From contig NZ_JASHKN010000007.1 of assembly GCF_030056735.1 (NCBI RefSeq), positions 62,001-126,000 on the forward strand: a DNA stretch of 64,000 nucleotides, in the 5' to 3' direction. Source of the stretch: Rhodococcus sp. IEGM 1409 (GTDB lineage: Bacteria; Actinomycetota; Actinomycetes; Mycobacteriales; Mycobacteriaceae). Shown here one piece after another: positions 21,763 to 30,171 of this stretch. The translations under genes and the position numbers were made by a program. Position 1 is the first letter of the stretch. Each line of letters starts with the position of its first letter. A model generated the notes under the pieces. The model made no database searches. It was not told the origin of the DNA and saw nothing but the letters and a program-made list of their open reading frames with translations.

Positions 21763-22233
21763 ATGGCCACCGAACCGCACACTCTCGATGCGATCGACCG
21801 CCGCATCATCGCCGAACTGGTCGCAGACAGTCGCATCTCCATGCGCGCGCTGGCCGAGAAGGCACACATTTCCCGCGCTCACGCCTACGTCCGCATCGAA
21901 AGGCTCGAGGACGCCGGAATCATCACCGGATTCACGACGCGGATCGCCCACGAGAAGGCCGGGCTCGGCTCCTCGGCGTACGTGGCGCTCTCGATCAGGC
22001 AGCACTCGTGGCGGGGTCTGGCGGCGTCCTTGAAGGCCCTGCCGTTTGTCGAGCACTTCTCCCTCCTCGGCGGCGACTTCGACGTTCTGGTGCTGGTCCG
22101 CGCCCCGGACAACCGGGAACTACGCCACACCGTTCTCGAAGAACTCCAGGGACTCGACGGGGTTCTTTCAACCAAAACGTGGCTGATCTTCGAGGAAGGC
22201 AACGGACCGGGACCCAACTGGCTGCCCGCCTGA
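21763..22233 (+). CDS. Lrp/AsnC family regulator of the bkd operon
   Basis: A 156-residue protein with an N-terminal winged helix-turn-helix (TLDAIDRRIIAELVADSRIS, then AHISRAHAYVRIERLEDAG) and a C-terminal RAM domain (YVALSIRQHSW, VEHFSLLGGDFDVLVLVRA). Such proteins form octamers that sense amino acids. The start MATEPHTL at 21763 matches family N-termini; upstream in-frame codons carry no homology and run through operator-like repeats. Divergent placement next to E1alpha suggests a BkdR-type activator of branched-chain amino acid breakdown, and probably also an autoregulator. Confidence 0.9.
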   Translation: MATEPHTLDAIDRRIIAELVADSRISMRALAEKAHISRAHAYVRIERLEDAGIITGFTTRIAHEKAGLGSSAYVALSIRQHSWRGLAASLKALPFVEHFSLLGGDFDVLVLVRAPDNRELRHTVLEELQGLDGVLSTKTWLIFEEGNGPGPNWLPA

Positions 22234-22279
22234 TCCGTCTATAGTCGCCGTTAGCAGTTGCACACGGGAGGTGACTCGA

Positions 22280-23104
22280 ATGACCCTGCACGGATTGGGA
22301 ATCGGATGGCGTCCCGAGGTCTCCGGAATCATCGCGCAACTCGACGGCTTGGCGTTCTGCGAAGTCATTGCCGAATCCATCGGAAACGAGATACCTCAGC
22401 ACCTCGGCTCGCTGGGAGTTCCGGTGATACCGCACGGAATCTCGCTCTCGCTTGGTGGGGCCGAGGCGGTCGATCAGGCCAGGATCGATCACCTTGCGCA
22501 TGCATCCCAGCTACTGGACGCCCCCTTGGCGAGCGAGCACATCGCATTCGTGCGTGCGGGCGGCATCGAAGCCGGGCACCTGCTCCCGCTGCCACGCACC
22601 TACGAAGCCGTCGACGCCCTGGTACGCAACATCACCCGGACTCAGGATGGTCTACCGGTGCCGTTTGCCGTCGAAAATGTTGCCGCCCTTTTCGACTGGC
22701 CGGACGACGAGTTGACCGAAGGGGAGTTTCTCGCGGAGATCGTCGAGCGCACCGGAGCCCTTCTGGTTCTCGACATCGCGAACGTCTATGCCAATGCTCT
22801 CAATCGCGGGCGTGATCCGTGGACCGAGCTGAGCCGGCTGCCACTCGAACGAATCGCTTACTGCCACATCGCCGGTGGCAGCATCAGCGACGGTAAATAC
22901 CACGACACGCACACCGATCCGGTACCCCAAGCAGTGCTGGAATTGCTTACGCGATTCACCGCGGCCGGACACCATCCCGCGATCATGCTCGAGCGCGACG
23001 GCAACTATCCGCCCGCACTGGAATTGCTCGACGAGCTCGATGCCATCGCCGACGCAGCGGGTCTGGATCGCATCACCGCGGGCACCGATTGGTCACGCAC
23101 ATGA
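22280..23104 (+). CDS. DUF692 family protein, multinuclear non-haem iron oxidase (MNIO) type
   Basis: A 274-residue TIM-barrel enzyme of the MbnB/TglH/UPF0276 family. All presumed iron ligands can be seen: PHGISLSLGG (His52), LASEHIAF (Glu86, His87), VENVAALF (Glu132), LVLDIANVYANAL (Asp165, Asn168), YCHIAGG (His196), HDTHTD (Asp209, His211) and LERDGNYP (Glu238, Asp240). Characterised members oxidise Cys residues in precursor peptides to oxazolone-thioamides, thiooxazoles or excised carbons. I chose ATG 22280 after GGGAGGTG. Its stop overlaps the next gene as ATGA. The nearest Cys-tailed candidates are the three TIGR04222 proteins 6.5 kb upstream. Confidence 0.88.
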   Translation: MTLHGLGIGWRPEVSGIIAQLDGLAFCEVIAESIGNEIPQHLGSLGVPVIPHGISLSLGGAEAVDQARIDHLAHASQLLDAPLASEHIAFVRAGGIEAGHLLPLPRTYEAVDALVRNITRTQDGLPVPFAVENVAALFDWPDDELTEGEFLAEIVERTGALLVLDIANVYANALNRGRDPWTELSRLPLERIAYCHIAGGSISDGKYHDTHTDPVPQAVLELLTRFTAAGHHPAIMLERDGNYPPALELLDELDAIADAAGLDRITAGTDWSRT

Positions 23105-23427
23105 GCACGCTCGGTGAGCGTCAAGAGGCGCTGATTCGGGCTCTGGTGGCGGGCGGCGAACTACCCGAAGGCTTCGACAAAGACGATGCTGCCGTTGTCT
23201 CGACGGCACTGCTCCGAAAGCGCGCAGGAGAAGTGGCGCAACACCTTCCGGTGGTGCGCCACACTCTCGGCGATCGTTATCTTCAGTTGTTCACAGCGTG
23301 GGCGGACGGGCGGCCGAAGACGTCTTCGTATGCGGACGCCCAAGCATTTGTCGCCCATCTCCAGGACATCGGCGAACTGCCTCGCCCGCCCTGGTATCAG
23401 AGATTTCGAAGGCTCTTACGCCAGTGA
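23101..23427 (+). CDS. Small partner of the DUF692 enzyme (SCO6045 C-terminal-like)
   Basis: A 108-residue soluble, mostly helical protein translated from an ATG that overlaps the DUF692 stop. It begins LGERQEALIRALVAGGELPEGFD, continues ALLRKRAGEVAQHLPVVRHTLG and ends PPWYQRFRRLLRQ. I recall that some Streptomyces DUF692 proteins carry a similar C-terminal extension, so this may be a separated version of that domain. It also resembles in role, not clearly in sequence, the MbnC/DUF2063 partners that recognise precursor peptides. The function is inferred from coupling only. The 3' end overlaps the encapsulin gene by 12 bp. Confidence 0.65.
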   Translation: MSTLGERQEALIRALVAGGELPEGFDKDDAAVVSTALLRKRAGEVAQHLPVVRHTLGDRYLQLFTAWADGRPKTSSYADAQAFVAHLQDIGELPRPPWYQRFRRLLRQ

Positions 23428-24210
23428 GACAACAGCTTCGCTGGTGTACATGAGGAACGTCATCGATTCCTGGAAGTACAGCTCGACGGAGTTCGCATCA
23501 TGCGAGAGATAGCCGATGGACAGGTCCTGACCCAGATGCAGTTCGTAGTCACCGCCACGCGTCGAGAGCAGGAAAGCGCCGTCGATGGCCGGGGCCCAGA
23601 TGATCTCGCCGTCGAGGACGCGTCGCAGGTGCTCACGGATGGGGTAGCCGTGATCGGAGGTCTCGTTGATCGCGGTGAACGCGTCGGCGTTCAGGAGCAG
23701 TGAGTACGGTCCGTTGACACCGGCCAAGCGCAGCGACGTGATCGCCTGGCTGATGACCTCCGGATAGTCCTTGGCGTCGATCGGCAGCTTCAGTTCCGGG
23801 TTGGAACCGCTGGCCCGCACGCCGGTGATGCTGGCTGCGGGGTATCCCTCGAAGATGGCGCGGTCCTCGGCGAAAGCGATCTGCTTGGCCGCGTCCTTGA
23901 CGGGCTGCCAGTCGGAGTCCTTGGCGCCGCGCTCGACGTCGTCGATGGCCTGACGGCTGATGGTGAACGGAACCCGCAGTTCGATGATCGGCTGCGACTG
24001 ACGAGCATGTGCGATGACACCGTCGGCCAGGGGATTGATCGGCACCTGGTGCCCGAGCGGAATGGCCGCGAGATCGTCACCCGACGGTCCCTCCACGTCC
24101 ACGACACGACGACCGGCGACGTGACGCTTGAAGGTACGGCTGGCCTCTTCCTCGATCTCGGCCCAGGCTGCTGCCGAAATGGGTGCTAGGTCGCGGTGCA
24201 GGTTTGTCAT
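23416..24210 (-). CDS. enc: Family 1 encapsulin nanocompartment shell protein
   Basis: A 264-residue HK97-fold shell protein. The start MTNLHRDLAPISAAAWAEI, RTFKRHVAGRRVVDV, the E-loop with ELRVPFTISRQAIDDVERGA, and the C-terminal YLSHDANSVELYFQESMTF are typical of actinobacterial encapsulins; Rhodococcus erythropolis encapsulin is a known example. It assembles into a T=1 particle of 60 subunits that encloses the neighbouring peroxidase. It starts inside the peroxidase stop (ATGA), so shell and cargo are co-translated. Confidence 0.95.
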   Translation of the reverse strand: MTNLHRDLAPISAAAWAEIEEEASRTFKRHVAGRRVVDVEGPSGDDLAAIPLGHQVPINPLADGVIAHARQSQPIIELRVPFTISRQAIDDVERGAKDSDWQPVKDAAKQIAFAEDRAIFEGYPAASITGVRASGSNPELKLPIDAKDYPEVISQAITSLRLAGVNGPYSLLLNADAFTAINETSDHGYPIREHLRRVLDGEIIWAPAIDGAFLLSTRGGDYELHLGQDLSIGYLSHDANSVELYFQESMTFLMYTSEAVVSLA

Positions 24211-25265
24211 TGCTGGGCACTCCTTTTGAGGCTGCCGATTCCGAGAGAACCGTCAGAGATGGGCGCTGTGAACGTCGCTTCGGGAACGAGCCTGGTCGGC
24301 AAGTCCGGGGGATCGTCGAGAAAGTCCGCCGTCGGAACGAAGAAGTTGATTCCGGTGACGGCGGTGGAGAAGTCGAGAATGCGGTCGTAGTTCCCGACGG
24401 GATTCCCGATGAACATGTTGGTGAGCATCTGCTCGGTGACCGTCGGCGACGCCGAGTAACCGATGAAGTAGGTACCCATCTCAGCGGAGCCGACGTGTCC
24501 GAACGGCATGTTGTCGCGCAGGATCTGGATCTGCTCACCAGATTCGTCTTCGATGACGGTGAGTGCGGTGTGGGAGTTGGCCGGTTTGGTGTCGTCGTCC
24601 ATCTCCAGGTCTTCGAGCTTGGATCGTCCGATGACGTTCTCCTGCTCCTCGACTGGCAGGGAGTTCCACTCCGACATGTCGTGGAGGTACTTCTGGACGA
24701 TGACGTAACTGCTGCCCGCGAAGTCCGGATCCTCGTCGCCGACGGTGACCGCGACGTATGCGGCTTGGCCGGACGGGTTCTCGGTGCCGTCGACAAAACC
24801 CATGAGATCGCGTTGCTCGAAGTACTTGAACCCGTGGACCTCGTCGATCACCGACGCGGCCCCGGCCAACCTGTTGGTCACGACCGTGGCGAACTCGAAG
24901 CACAGGTCCATCTGACGGGCCCGGATGTGGAACAGCAGATCGCCCGGCGTGCGCGGGGCGTGGTGTTTGTCACCGGTCAACTCGACAAAAGGATGCAATT
25001 CCGCGGGGCGTGGACCGTCGAAAAGCCGGTCCCACGCATCCGAGCCAATGCCCACGACGGGGGCCAAGCCACCTGCAGGAACCCGGAATCCGATCGAGCG
25101 CTGCAGCCCGGAAATATCCGCCAGAACGTCGTGAACAGCCTGCTCACCACCCTCGTCGATGGTGAATACCAGGAAGATCGCAGCTTCCGTGAGCGGGGTC
25201 AGCAACGGCTGCGGTATCGCGGGAAGGGCCACTTCGGCCTCGTCGATCTCACTCGTTTCCGCCAT
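24207..25265 (-). CDS. dypB: Dye-decolorising peroxidase (DypB type), encapsulin cargo
   Basis: A 352-residue haem peroxidase. The family motif GFVDGTENPSG near 150 carries the distal Asp; the proximal haem-ligand His is probably in the NSHTALTVIEDESGEQ region, with an Arg further on. The C-terminus ends DGSLGIGSLKRSAQQ, which contains the LGIGSLK targeting peptide that docks cargo inside encapsulins. The start at 25265 gives MAETSEIDEAEVALPAIPQ, the usual N-terminus; upstream codons are not supported. Family members oxidise dyes, Mn(II) or lignin models with H2O2. It is the first gene of a two-gene operon with encapsulin. Confidence 0.93.
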   Translation of the reverse strand: MAETSEIDEAEVALPAIPQPLLTPLTEAAIFLVFTIDEGGEQAVHDVLADISGLQRSIGFRVPAGGLAPVVGIGSDAWDRLFDGPRPAELHPFVELTGDKHHAPRTPGDLLFHIRARQMDLCFEFATVVTNRLAGAASVIDEVHGFKYFEQRDLMGFVDGTENPSGQAAYVAVTVGDEDPDFAGSSYVIVQKYLHDMSEWNSLPVEEQENVIGRSKLEDLEMDDDTKPANSHTALTVIEDESGEQIQILRDNMPFGHVGSAEMGTYFIGYSASPTVTEQMLTNMFIGNPVGNYDRILDFSTAVTGINFFVPTADFLDDPPDLPTRLVPEATFTAPISDGSLGIGSLKRSAQQ

Positions 25266-25333
25266 GCAGACCAGTATGGACGATTCCGGCAGTCCCGGCA
25301 TCAGTAGTGGGTAAGTCGAGGCAGGGTGTCGCG

Positions 25334-26290
25334 TTACGGTGTTGCGGCCTGGGCGCCCGCGTCGAAGCCCGCCGGAATCTCGAAGATCTTTCCGTCGAAC
25401 CCGGCGCGGTAGAGATGCCCCGCCGCGAAACCGGAATTGCCGCGCCCGTAGGTCAACACGCTCGACGCCTGTAGTCCACTGGTGAGCGAGCAGTACTGGC
25501 CGGGTCCGTCGATCCGCCACACCTCACCACTGATGTCTGTGGGAACGATTGCGCGATCTCTCGAGTCCAGGGTCAAACCATCTGGGGCAGAGACGGTTTC
25601 GAGACCGCCGAGATCGACCAACGATTCCGAATACCCTGGATTGTCGACGGAGATACGGCTGACACCCGGGTTTGCGAACGTGCGCGAGACGTAGAGCCAG
25701 CGATTATCGGCGCTCAGGGCGGCGCCGTTTGCACTCGGGAAGGTTGCCCACGCCGGGTCGACGGCGCCGCCTGGGCTGACCTTGCCGATCAACGAACCGA
25801 AATCGTTGGTGGCATAGATCGTTCCGTCGTGCGCGACGGCGAGGCCGTTTGCAGCGCTCAGACCACCGGCGATCGGCGTCACGGCACCCGAGTTCACGTC
25901 CACCCGCGCGACCGACGCAGCACGCGTCAGATCGCCGATCAGCACGCCGGCGTTTGCTCCGGTTCCCACCAGCAGTGAACCGTCCGGGCTCCACGCGAGT
26001 GCGCCCGCACCGCCGGGAACCGTCGCGATCGGAACCGCTGCCTGACCAGGCGCGTCGACGCGGAAGATTCGACCACTCACCAGGTCTGTCGTGTACAGGC
26101 GACCCTGCCCGTCCACGGTGACACCCTCGAGGGCTGCGCCCGGAATTTGGGCGCTGAGGATTGCGGGGGACGATCCCGGGCAGGGCGGCGCGGCCGCGGC
26201 ACCGGACACACCCAGAGCCAGAAGCGAACCGGCAACAAGAGCACCGGTGATACCTACCCGAATACCGCGATCGAAGATCCTGGTGCGCAT
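25334..26290 (-). CDS. Secreted SMP-30/NHL-like beta-propeller protein
   Basis: A 318-residue exported protein with a signal peptide (MRTRIFDRGIRVGITGAL to about 34, AAAAPPCPG). The rest is a six-bladed propeller with repeated motifs such as LEGVTVDGQGRLYTTDLVSG, GALAWSPDGSLLVG, NGLAVAHDGTIYATNDFG and DGLTLDSRDRAIVPTDISG. The fold is that of gluconolactonase/strictosidine-synthase-like proteins; no clear catalytic metal set is visible, so it may only bind ligands. A single Cys pair could form a disulfide. A TAGCGT -10 seven bases before the ATG suggests a leaderless message. Confidence 0.75.
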   Translation of the reverse strand: MRTRIFDRGIRVGITGALVAGSLLALGVSGAAAAPPCPGSSPAILSAQIPGAALEGVTVDGQGRLYTTDLVSGRIFRVDAPGQAAVPIATVPGGAGALAWSPDGSLLVGTGANAGVLIGDLTRAASVARVDVNSGAVTPIAGGLSAANGLAVAHDGTIYATNDFGSLIGKVSPGGAVDPAWATFPSANGAALSADNRWLYVSRTFANPGVSRISVDNPGYSESLVDLGGLETVSAPDGLTLDSRDRAIVPTDISGEVWRIDGPGQYCSLTSGLQASSVLTYGRGNSGFAAGHLYRAGFDGKIFEIPAGFDAGAQAATP

Positions 26291-26297
26291 CTGCGCA

Positions 26298-26303
26298 ACG
26301 CTA
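26298..26303 (-). promoter_or_regulatory. -10 element of leaderless beta-propeller gene
   Basis: TAGCGT on the minus strand, seven bases before the ATG at 26290. Confidence 0.35.
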
Positions 26304-26323
26304 GACCTTCGGCCCGATTTCGC

Positions 26324-27280
26324 CTAGAGCGACCGAAGGAAAGAGATCAAAAGTTCATTGACCTCGGTAGCACGTTCCTGTTGTACGAAGTGCCCCGCGC
26401 CGCTGAGAAGGTGCACACCCCGCAGGTCGGGGACGGTGTCCTTCATTCGGACCAATGCCTTGGGGCCGCTCATCGCGATGACCGGATCCTCGGCGCCCGC
26501 GACGAAGAGCGTCGGGACGTCGATGTGCGCTCCGTCCAGATCCGCGCTGCGTTCCCAATTGGCGTCGTACGCTCGGTACCAGTTCAGCCCACCGGTGAAA
26601 CCTGTTGCAGTAAAGGTTTTTACATAAACATCCAGGTTGTCCTCGGTGAGCCACGACCAGGGCAGCGCAGGCGCCTCGGGCAGTACGTCGAGGTAGCCGT
26701 TGCCTTCGGACGGGTTCTTCCAGACGTCGAGGTACCGGTAAGCCCCGGACAAAGCGTGAAAGAGCCGTTGAAGGAATTCACGTGGACGGGCGTCGAGTTC
26801 GCGCTCCGCGACACCCGGTTCCTGGAAATAGTGAATGTGCAGAAAGTGCTTGCGCGCCATGGCGGCGTAGATCGTCGAGGGCTTGGCCGGGAACCTGTCC
26901 GGCGCATACGGGACTGCCAACGAGACAAGTCCCGCAACACGATCCGGGTGGCGCAGAGCGGTGGTCCACGCGACCGGAGCGCCGAAATCGTGACCGACGA
27001 ACACCGCTTTGTCGATTCCGAGAGCGTCGAGTAGGCCGATCAGCCGGTTCGCGACCGCGTCGTTGGTGTAGTCGTCGACGGCCTCCGGGCGGGTGGTGCC
27101 GCCGTAACCTGGCATGTCGAGTGCGATCGCTCGAAAACCCGCTTCCGCCAACGCTGTCGACTGATGCCGATAGCTGTACCCGAGGCCGGGAAAGCCGTGG
27201 CACATAACCACAGCTGTCCCAGAACCGGAATCGTCAATCTGCCAACGGAATCCGTCGACGTCAATCGTCTTCACCGTCAT
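26324..27280 (-). CDS. Alpha/beta hydrolase, epoxide hydrolase family
   Basis: A 318-residue hydrolase. The oxyanion motif is MCHGFPGLGYSYRHQ near 27-40, the nucleophile elbow VGHDFGAPVAW places Asp near 103, and the C-terminal GAGHFVQQE gives the catalytic His. An Asp nucleophile in place of Ser, plus the HGFP and GYGG motifs, points to soluble epoxide hydrolase or haloalkane dehalogenase-like chemistry; the former is more likely. The lid carries WYRAYDANW, a possible source of the epoxide-activating Tyr. It starts 1 bp after the stop of the NTF2-like gene, so both share the KstR-like operator and may act on steroid-derived or lipid epoxides. Confidence 0.82.
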   Translation of the reverse strand: MTVKTIDVDGFRWQIDDSGSGTAVVMCHGFPGLGYSYRHQSTALAEAGFRAIALDMPGYGGTTRPEAVDDYTNDAVANRLIGLLDALGIDKAVFVGHDFGAPVAWTTALRHPDRVAGLVSLAVPYAPDRFPAKPSTIYAAMARKHFLHIHYFQEPGVAERELDARPREFLQRLFHALSGAYRYLDVWKNPSEGNGYLDVLPEAPALPWSWLTEDNLDVYVKTFTATGFTGGLNWYRAYDANWERSADLDGAHIDVPTLFVAGAEDPVIAMSGPKALVRMKDTVPDLRGVHLLSGAGHFVQQERATEVNELLISFLRSL

Positions 27281-27281
27281 G

Positions 27282-27656
27282 TCAGGAGGTGATCATGTCT
27301 TCCTGGTTCCAAAATGCGCGCATCGACAGGATCTTGCCGTCGTCGTCAAAGGTCATGACGTCGATGGGTGCGATGGTCAGCGTCTGCTCGCCGAGCTTGG
27401 TGATCAGCGAGAAGTGGAATGCCGCTTCGTTTCCGGCAATGCGGAGGGTCTGAAGGTGAGCTTCCTGGTCGAAGTTCTCGATCACGGAGTAGAACTCGAG
27501 AATGGACTCACGGGTGGTGCGCACGTCGGTGCCAACCGGGTCTTCGACCGTTGCACCTTCGGCATACAGGGCCACAACCTGGGCGGCAGTGCCCGTGGCA
27601 ACTGTCTCGATGTAGGCGTCGACGGTCTTGCGGATTACCTCTGCGGACGGTGCCAT
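27282..27656 (-). CDS. NTF2/SnoaL-like protein, steroid delta-isomerase type
   Basis: A 124-residue alpha+beta cone. VDAYIETVATGTAAQVVALYAEGATVEDPVGT resembles ketosteroid isomerase N-termini, with a candidate base Asp in VEDPVG; TIAPIDVMTFDDDGKILSMRAFW is the standard C-terminal strand pair. It may shift a steroid double bond or serve a related isomerase or hydratase role. The upstream region carries a 16-bp palindrome fitting the KstR consensus, which supports a link to sterol breakdown. It is the first gene of a two-gene operon with an epoxide hydrolase. Confidence 0.75.
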   Translation of the reverse strand: MAPSAEVIRKTVDAYIETVATGTAAQVVALYAEGATVEDPVGTDVRTTRESILEFYSVIENFDQEAHLQTLRIAGNEAAFHFSLITKLGEQTLTIAPIDVMTFDDDGKILSMRAFWNQEDMITS

Positions 27657-27672
27657 GGTCTACCCCTCGTAG

Positions 27673-27688
27673 TTAGAACAGGTTCTAA
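27673..27688. promoter_or_regulatory. KstR-like operator
   Basis: TTAGAACAGGTTCTAA has 7-bp inverted arms around AG. The inner 14 bp fit TNNAACNNGTTNNA, the recognition sequence of the TetR-type cholesterol repressor KstR. It lies 17 bp before the NTF2-like gene, in its promoter. Confidence 0.75.
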
Positions 27689-27721
27689 TTCTGAGGATAA
27701 CCTACGTACCTGATCCTCGAG

Positions 27722-28402
27722 TCAGGTTTCGATCACCTTGCGTAGCCGGGCCTTCTTCCGGTTCTCCCGCACGATCCAGACGACATCGGCGTCGTCCGAC
27801 GCCTCAAGGGAGACGAACGCCGGCAGGGCATACTCCGGATCCGCTGCGACCGCGACGCTCCAGCAGTACCCGAGCGCCTGCCGGAGAGTGCGTGTGTCGG
27901 CTTCACGACGGGCATCAGCTGGTTGCGAGACGATCCACTCGGTAGCGTCTCGGCACACCTGAACGGCCAGCGCAGCGTTGGCCTTGTCCTTCAGCAACCT
28001 CGGCTCGCAGATCCCGGCGGCCGCTGCGCGCAGCGTCAATGGATGGGTGGAGCGTGCCCACTTCTCGATGATCGCCCGCAACAACTCCGTATCCGCGTCA
28101 CCAACCTCTTGAACAGCCATCGCGGCAGCTTCACGTGCACGCCACGAAGCACTGGTGGTTGCCTCCGTCAGACTGTCCAGAACAGCCTCGTCGCGCGAAC
28201 GAACAAGAATGAATCCGAGCCCGACGATCCCGCAGCAGCGGATGTATTCGTCTTCGGACTCCGCCGCCTGCAGGATGTCGTCGTTATCGGCGCCGCGCGC
28301 GAACTCGAGCATGAGCGCGAGGTTCGCACGCGGGCCGGGCAGTCCTGAACGCTCCTTCAGGTAACTCCACAGTTCATTGCCGTCCAGATCCGCGAACGTC
28401 AT
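27722..28402 (-). CDS. HEAT-repeat-like helical protein
   Basis: A 226-residue soluble protein built of helical repeats, e.g. SEDEYIRCCGIVGLGFIL, SWRAREAAAMAVQEVGD, and HPLTLRAAAAGICEPRLL. The pattern of paired helices fits HEAT/ARM or DNA-alkylation-repair-like solenoids. The C-terminus (VVWIVRENRKKARLRKV) resembles the last repeat of such proteins, with a basic patch that could touch nucleic acid. No enzyme motif is visible. It is separated from its neighbours by about 65 bp on each side. The function is not known. Confidence 0.65.
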   Translation of the reverse strand: MTFADLDGNELWSYLKERSGLPGPRANLALMLEFARGADNDDILQAAESEDEYIRCCGIVGLGFILVRSRDEAVLDSLTEATTSASWRAREAAAMAVQEVGDADTELLRAIIEKWARSTHPLTLRAAAAGICEPRLLKDKANAALAVQVCRDATEWIVSQPADARREADTRTLRQALGYCWSVAVAADPEYALPAFVSLEASDDADVVWIVRENRKKARLRKVIET

Positions 28403-28465
28403 GGGAGTCCTTTCGTCGGTACGCCCAATCCTGTCATCGCGGATTTACACGCGCAGCATTTCCGA

Positions 28466-29971
28466 TCAGTGAGCTGGTAGGAGGGACGTCTCCTGCTGTA
28501 CTCCGTCTTCTGCGCCGATCTGGACGATGTTTCGCGGCAGGAACACGGCTGCGATCGCGCCGAGAACTGCTGCAGCAGCACCGATCAGGAACGCGATGCG
28601 CATTCCCTCGTCGGTGTAGAACACAGCGCCCTCCATCGCCATCGCGATGTGCGAGTTCAAGACCGTGAAGGCGATGACGGGAAGCACAGCGGGGAAGATG
28701 CTCTGGAAGACCGCAACCATGCTCGCCGTGGTTGCCTGCAACTGCGGCGGCACCGCTTCGATGAGCAGGTTCGGAATGGAGGCGTAACCCATACCCATAC
28801 CGACACCGAAGATGCCGGCAAAGAGGATGAGCAGCGGCTTGTTGTCGTGAATGGTGGCCGTCAAGGTGAATCCGACTGCCATGAGGATCATTCCGATGAT
28901 CATCAGCAGGCGGGGTCGAATGCTGCGTCCCACGAGGAAGCCCACGATCAAGCCACCGACTACCACCATGCCGCCAAGCGGCGCCTGGAAGATCGCGAAT
29001 CCCTCTGCCGTGACGCCGAATCCGTATCCCAGGCCGAGAACTGCGGGGGTCATCACCATCATCGGCAGCAAGATCGTGAAGACTCCCGACGCGCCGTAGC
29101 AGAACCCGGCACCGACGGCGGTGAGCATCACCGAACGCTTGCCGAAGTAGCGCAGGTCGATCAAGGGCTCACGGATGGCACGAGCAGAGGCAACCCAAGC
29201 CACCAGCAGTGCGACGCCGCCGATCAGATAGGCCAGTGTCGAGCCGTTCTTCCAGCCCCAGGTCGGTCCGAAGCTGACGCCGATCAGAATTCCGGCGATG
29301 CCCGATCCGAGCAGTACCGCACCGATCAGGTCCAGCGAAGAGCGCAGTCGCACAGCTGATTCCGCCGTCGAAGCGAAAATCATGCCACCGAGCAGAACCA
29401 AACCGATGACGAAGAACCAGAAGATGCTCCGGAACCCGTGGTTGTCGATCAACCAGCCGGTGAGGAACGGCGCTGGGATCGCGATCAAACCCATGCCGGA
29501 GGTCGCGATACTGACAGCCAAGGCAACAGTTTTCGGCGGAAAAACATCTCGAATGAGGGAGTAGCTCAGGAACAGGCAGGGAACGAGCAGACCCGTCAGC
29601 GACCGGCCCAGAATCAGGATCGCGTAGCTCGGCGCTATCGCCGAAATGAAGGAACCGACCGCCGCGCCGGTGACCGCAAAGAGCAAGACTTTTCGTTTGC
29701 CGTACATGTCGGCGAGCTTGCCGAGCAAAGGAGACGCGACCGCGCCCAGCAGCAGGAACGACGTGAGCAGCCAGGCTCCCTGCGTCGTTTGATAATGCAC
29801 CGAGATTGCGGGGAGAGCAGTGGAGATCATCATGTAGCTCACTGCGAGCATCTCGAGAAGTAGAACAATCGACGCCAGGGAGAACACCAGTCGCGGAGTC
29901 CACCGCTCCGGTATCGATGTCGGTTCGGGCAAACTGGGAGACGAACCGTCGCTGTGGACATGAGACGTCAT
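28466..29971 (-). CDS. MFS drug exporter, 14-helix type
   Basis: A 501-residue major facilitator transporter, probably a proton antiporter for drugs. Motif A is LGKLADMYGKRKVLLFA between helices 2 and 3, motif B is ILGRSLTGL, and motif C resembles ATSGMGLIAIPAPFLTGWL in helix 5. About fourteen spans can be counted, as in DHA2 proteins. I chose the ATG at 29971, preceded by AAGGATC, not one nine codons earlier. A long 5' region (about 450 bp) with an 11-bp inverted repeat precedes it, suggesting regulation not yet assignable. Confidence 0.85.
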   Translation of the reverse strand: MTSHVHSDGSSPSLPEPTSIPERWTPRLVFSLASIVLLLEMLAVSYMMISTALPAISVHYQTTQGAWLLTSFLLLGAVASPLLGKLADMYGKRKVLLFAVTGAAVGSFISAIAPSYAILILGRSLTGLLVPCLFLSYSLIRDVFPPKTVALAVSIATSGMGLIAIPAPFLTGWLIDNHGFRSIFWFFVIGLVLLGGMIFASTAESAVRLRSSLDLIGAVLLGSGIAGILIGVSFGPTWGWKNGSTLAYLIGGVALLVAWVASARAIREPLIDLRYFGKRSVMLTAVGAGFCYGASGVFTILLPMMVMTPAVLGLGYGFGVTAEGFAIFQAPLGGMVVVGGLIVGFLVGRSIRPRLLMIIGMILMAVGFTLTATIHDNKPLLILFAGIFGVGMGMGYASIPNLLIEAVPPQLQATTASMVAVFQSIFPAVLPVIAFTVLNSHIAMAMEGAVFYTDEGMRIAFLIGAAAAVLGAIAAVFLPRNIVQIGAEDGVQQETSLLPAH

Positions 29972-30126
29972 GGCTGGAAGATCCTTTCGGGACACCTGCG
30001 AATTCGATTGACACCCTGTCGAATACCGCCGACGGGGGCCTTGCCGGGAAGTGCAGTGGAACGACAGCTACCGTTGTCGGCAACGTGTTACCTGCATCAC
30101 AGCCCTCACTTCGAACGCGCGCTACG

Positions 30127-30151
30127 GAATGTTCCGCGGAGCGGGACATTC
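30127..30151. promoter_or_regulatory. Inverted repeat, possible operator of the MFS gene
   Basis: GAATGTTCCGC and GCGGGACATTC pair with one mismatch around a 3-base centre. Its placement upstream of an exporter gene fits a TetR/MarR-type site, but no regulator gene is adjacent. Confidence 0.35.
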
Positions 30152-30171
30152 AGGACAACGACTGATTGGCG

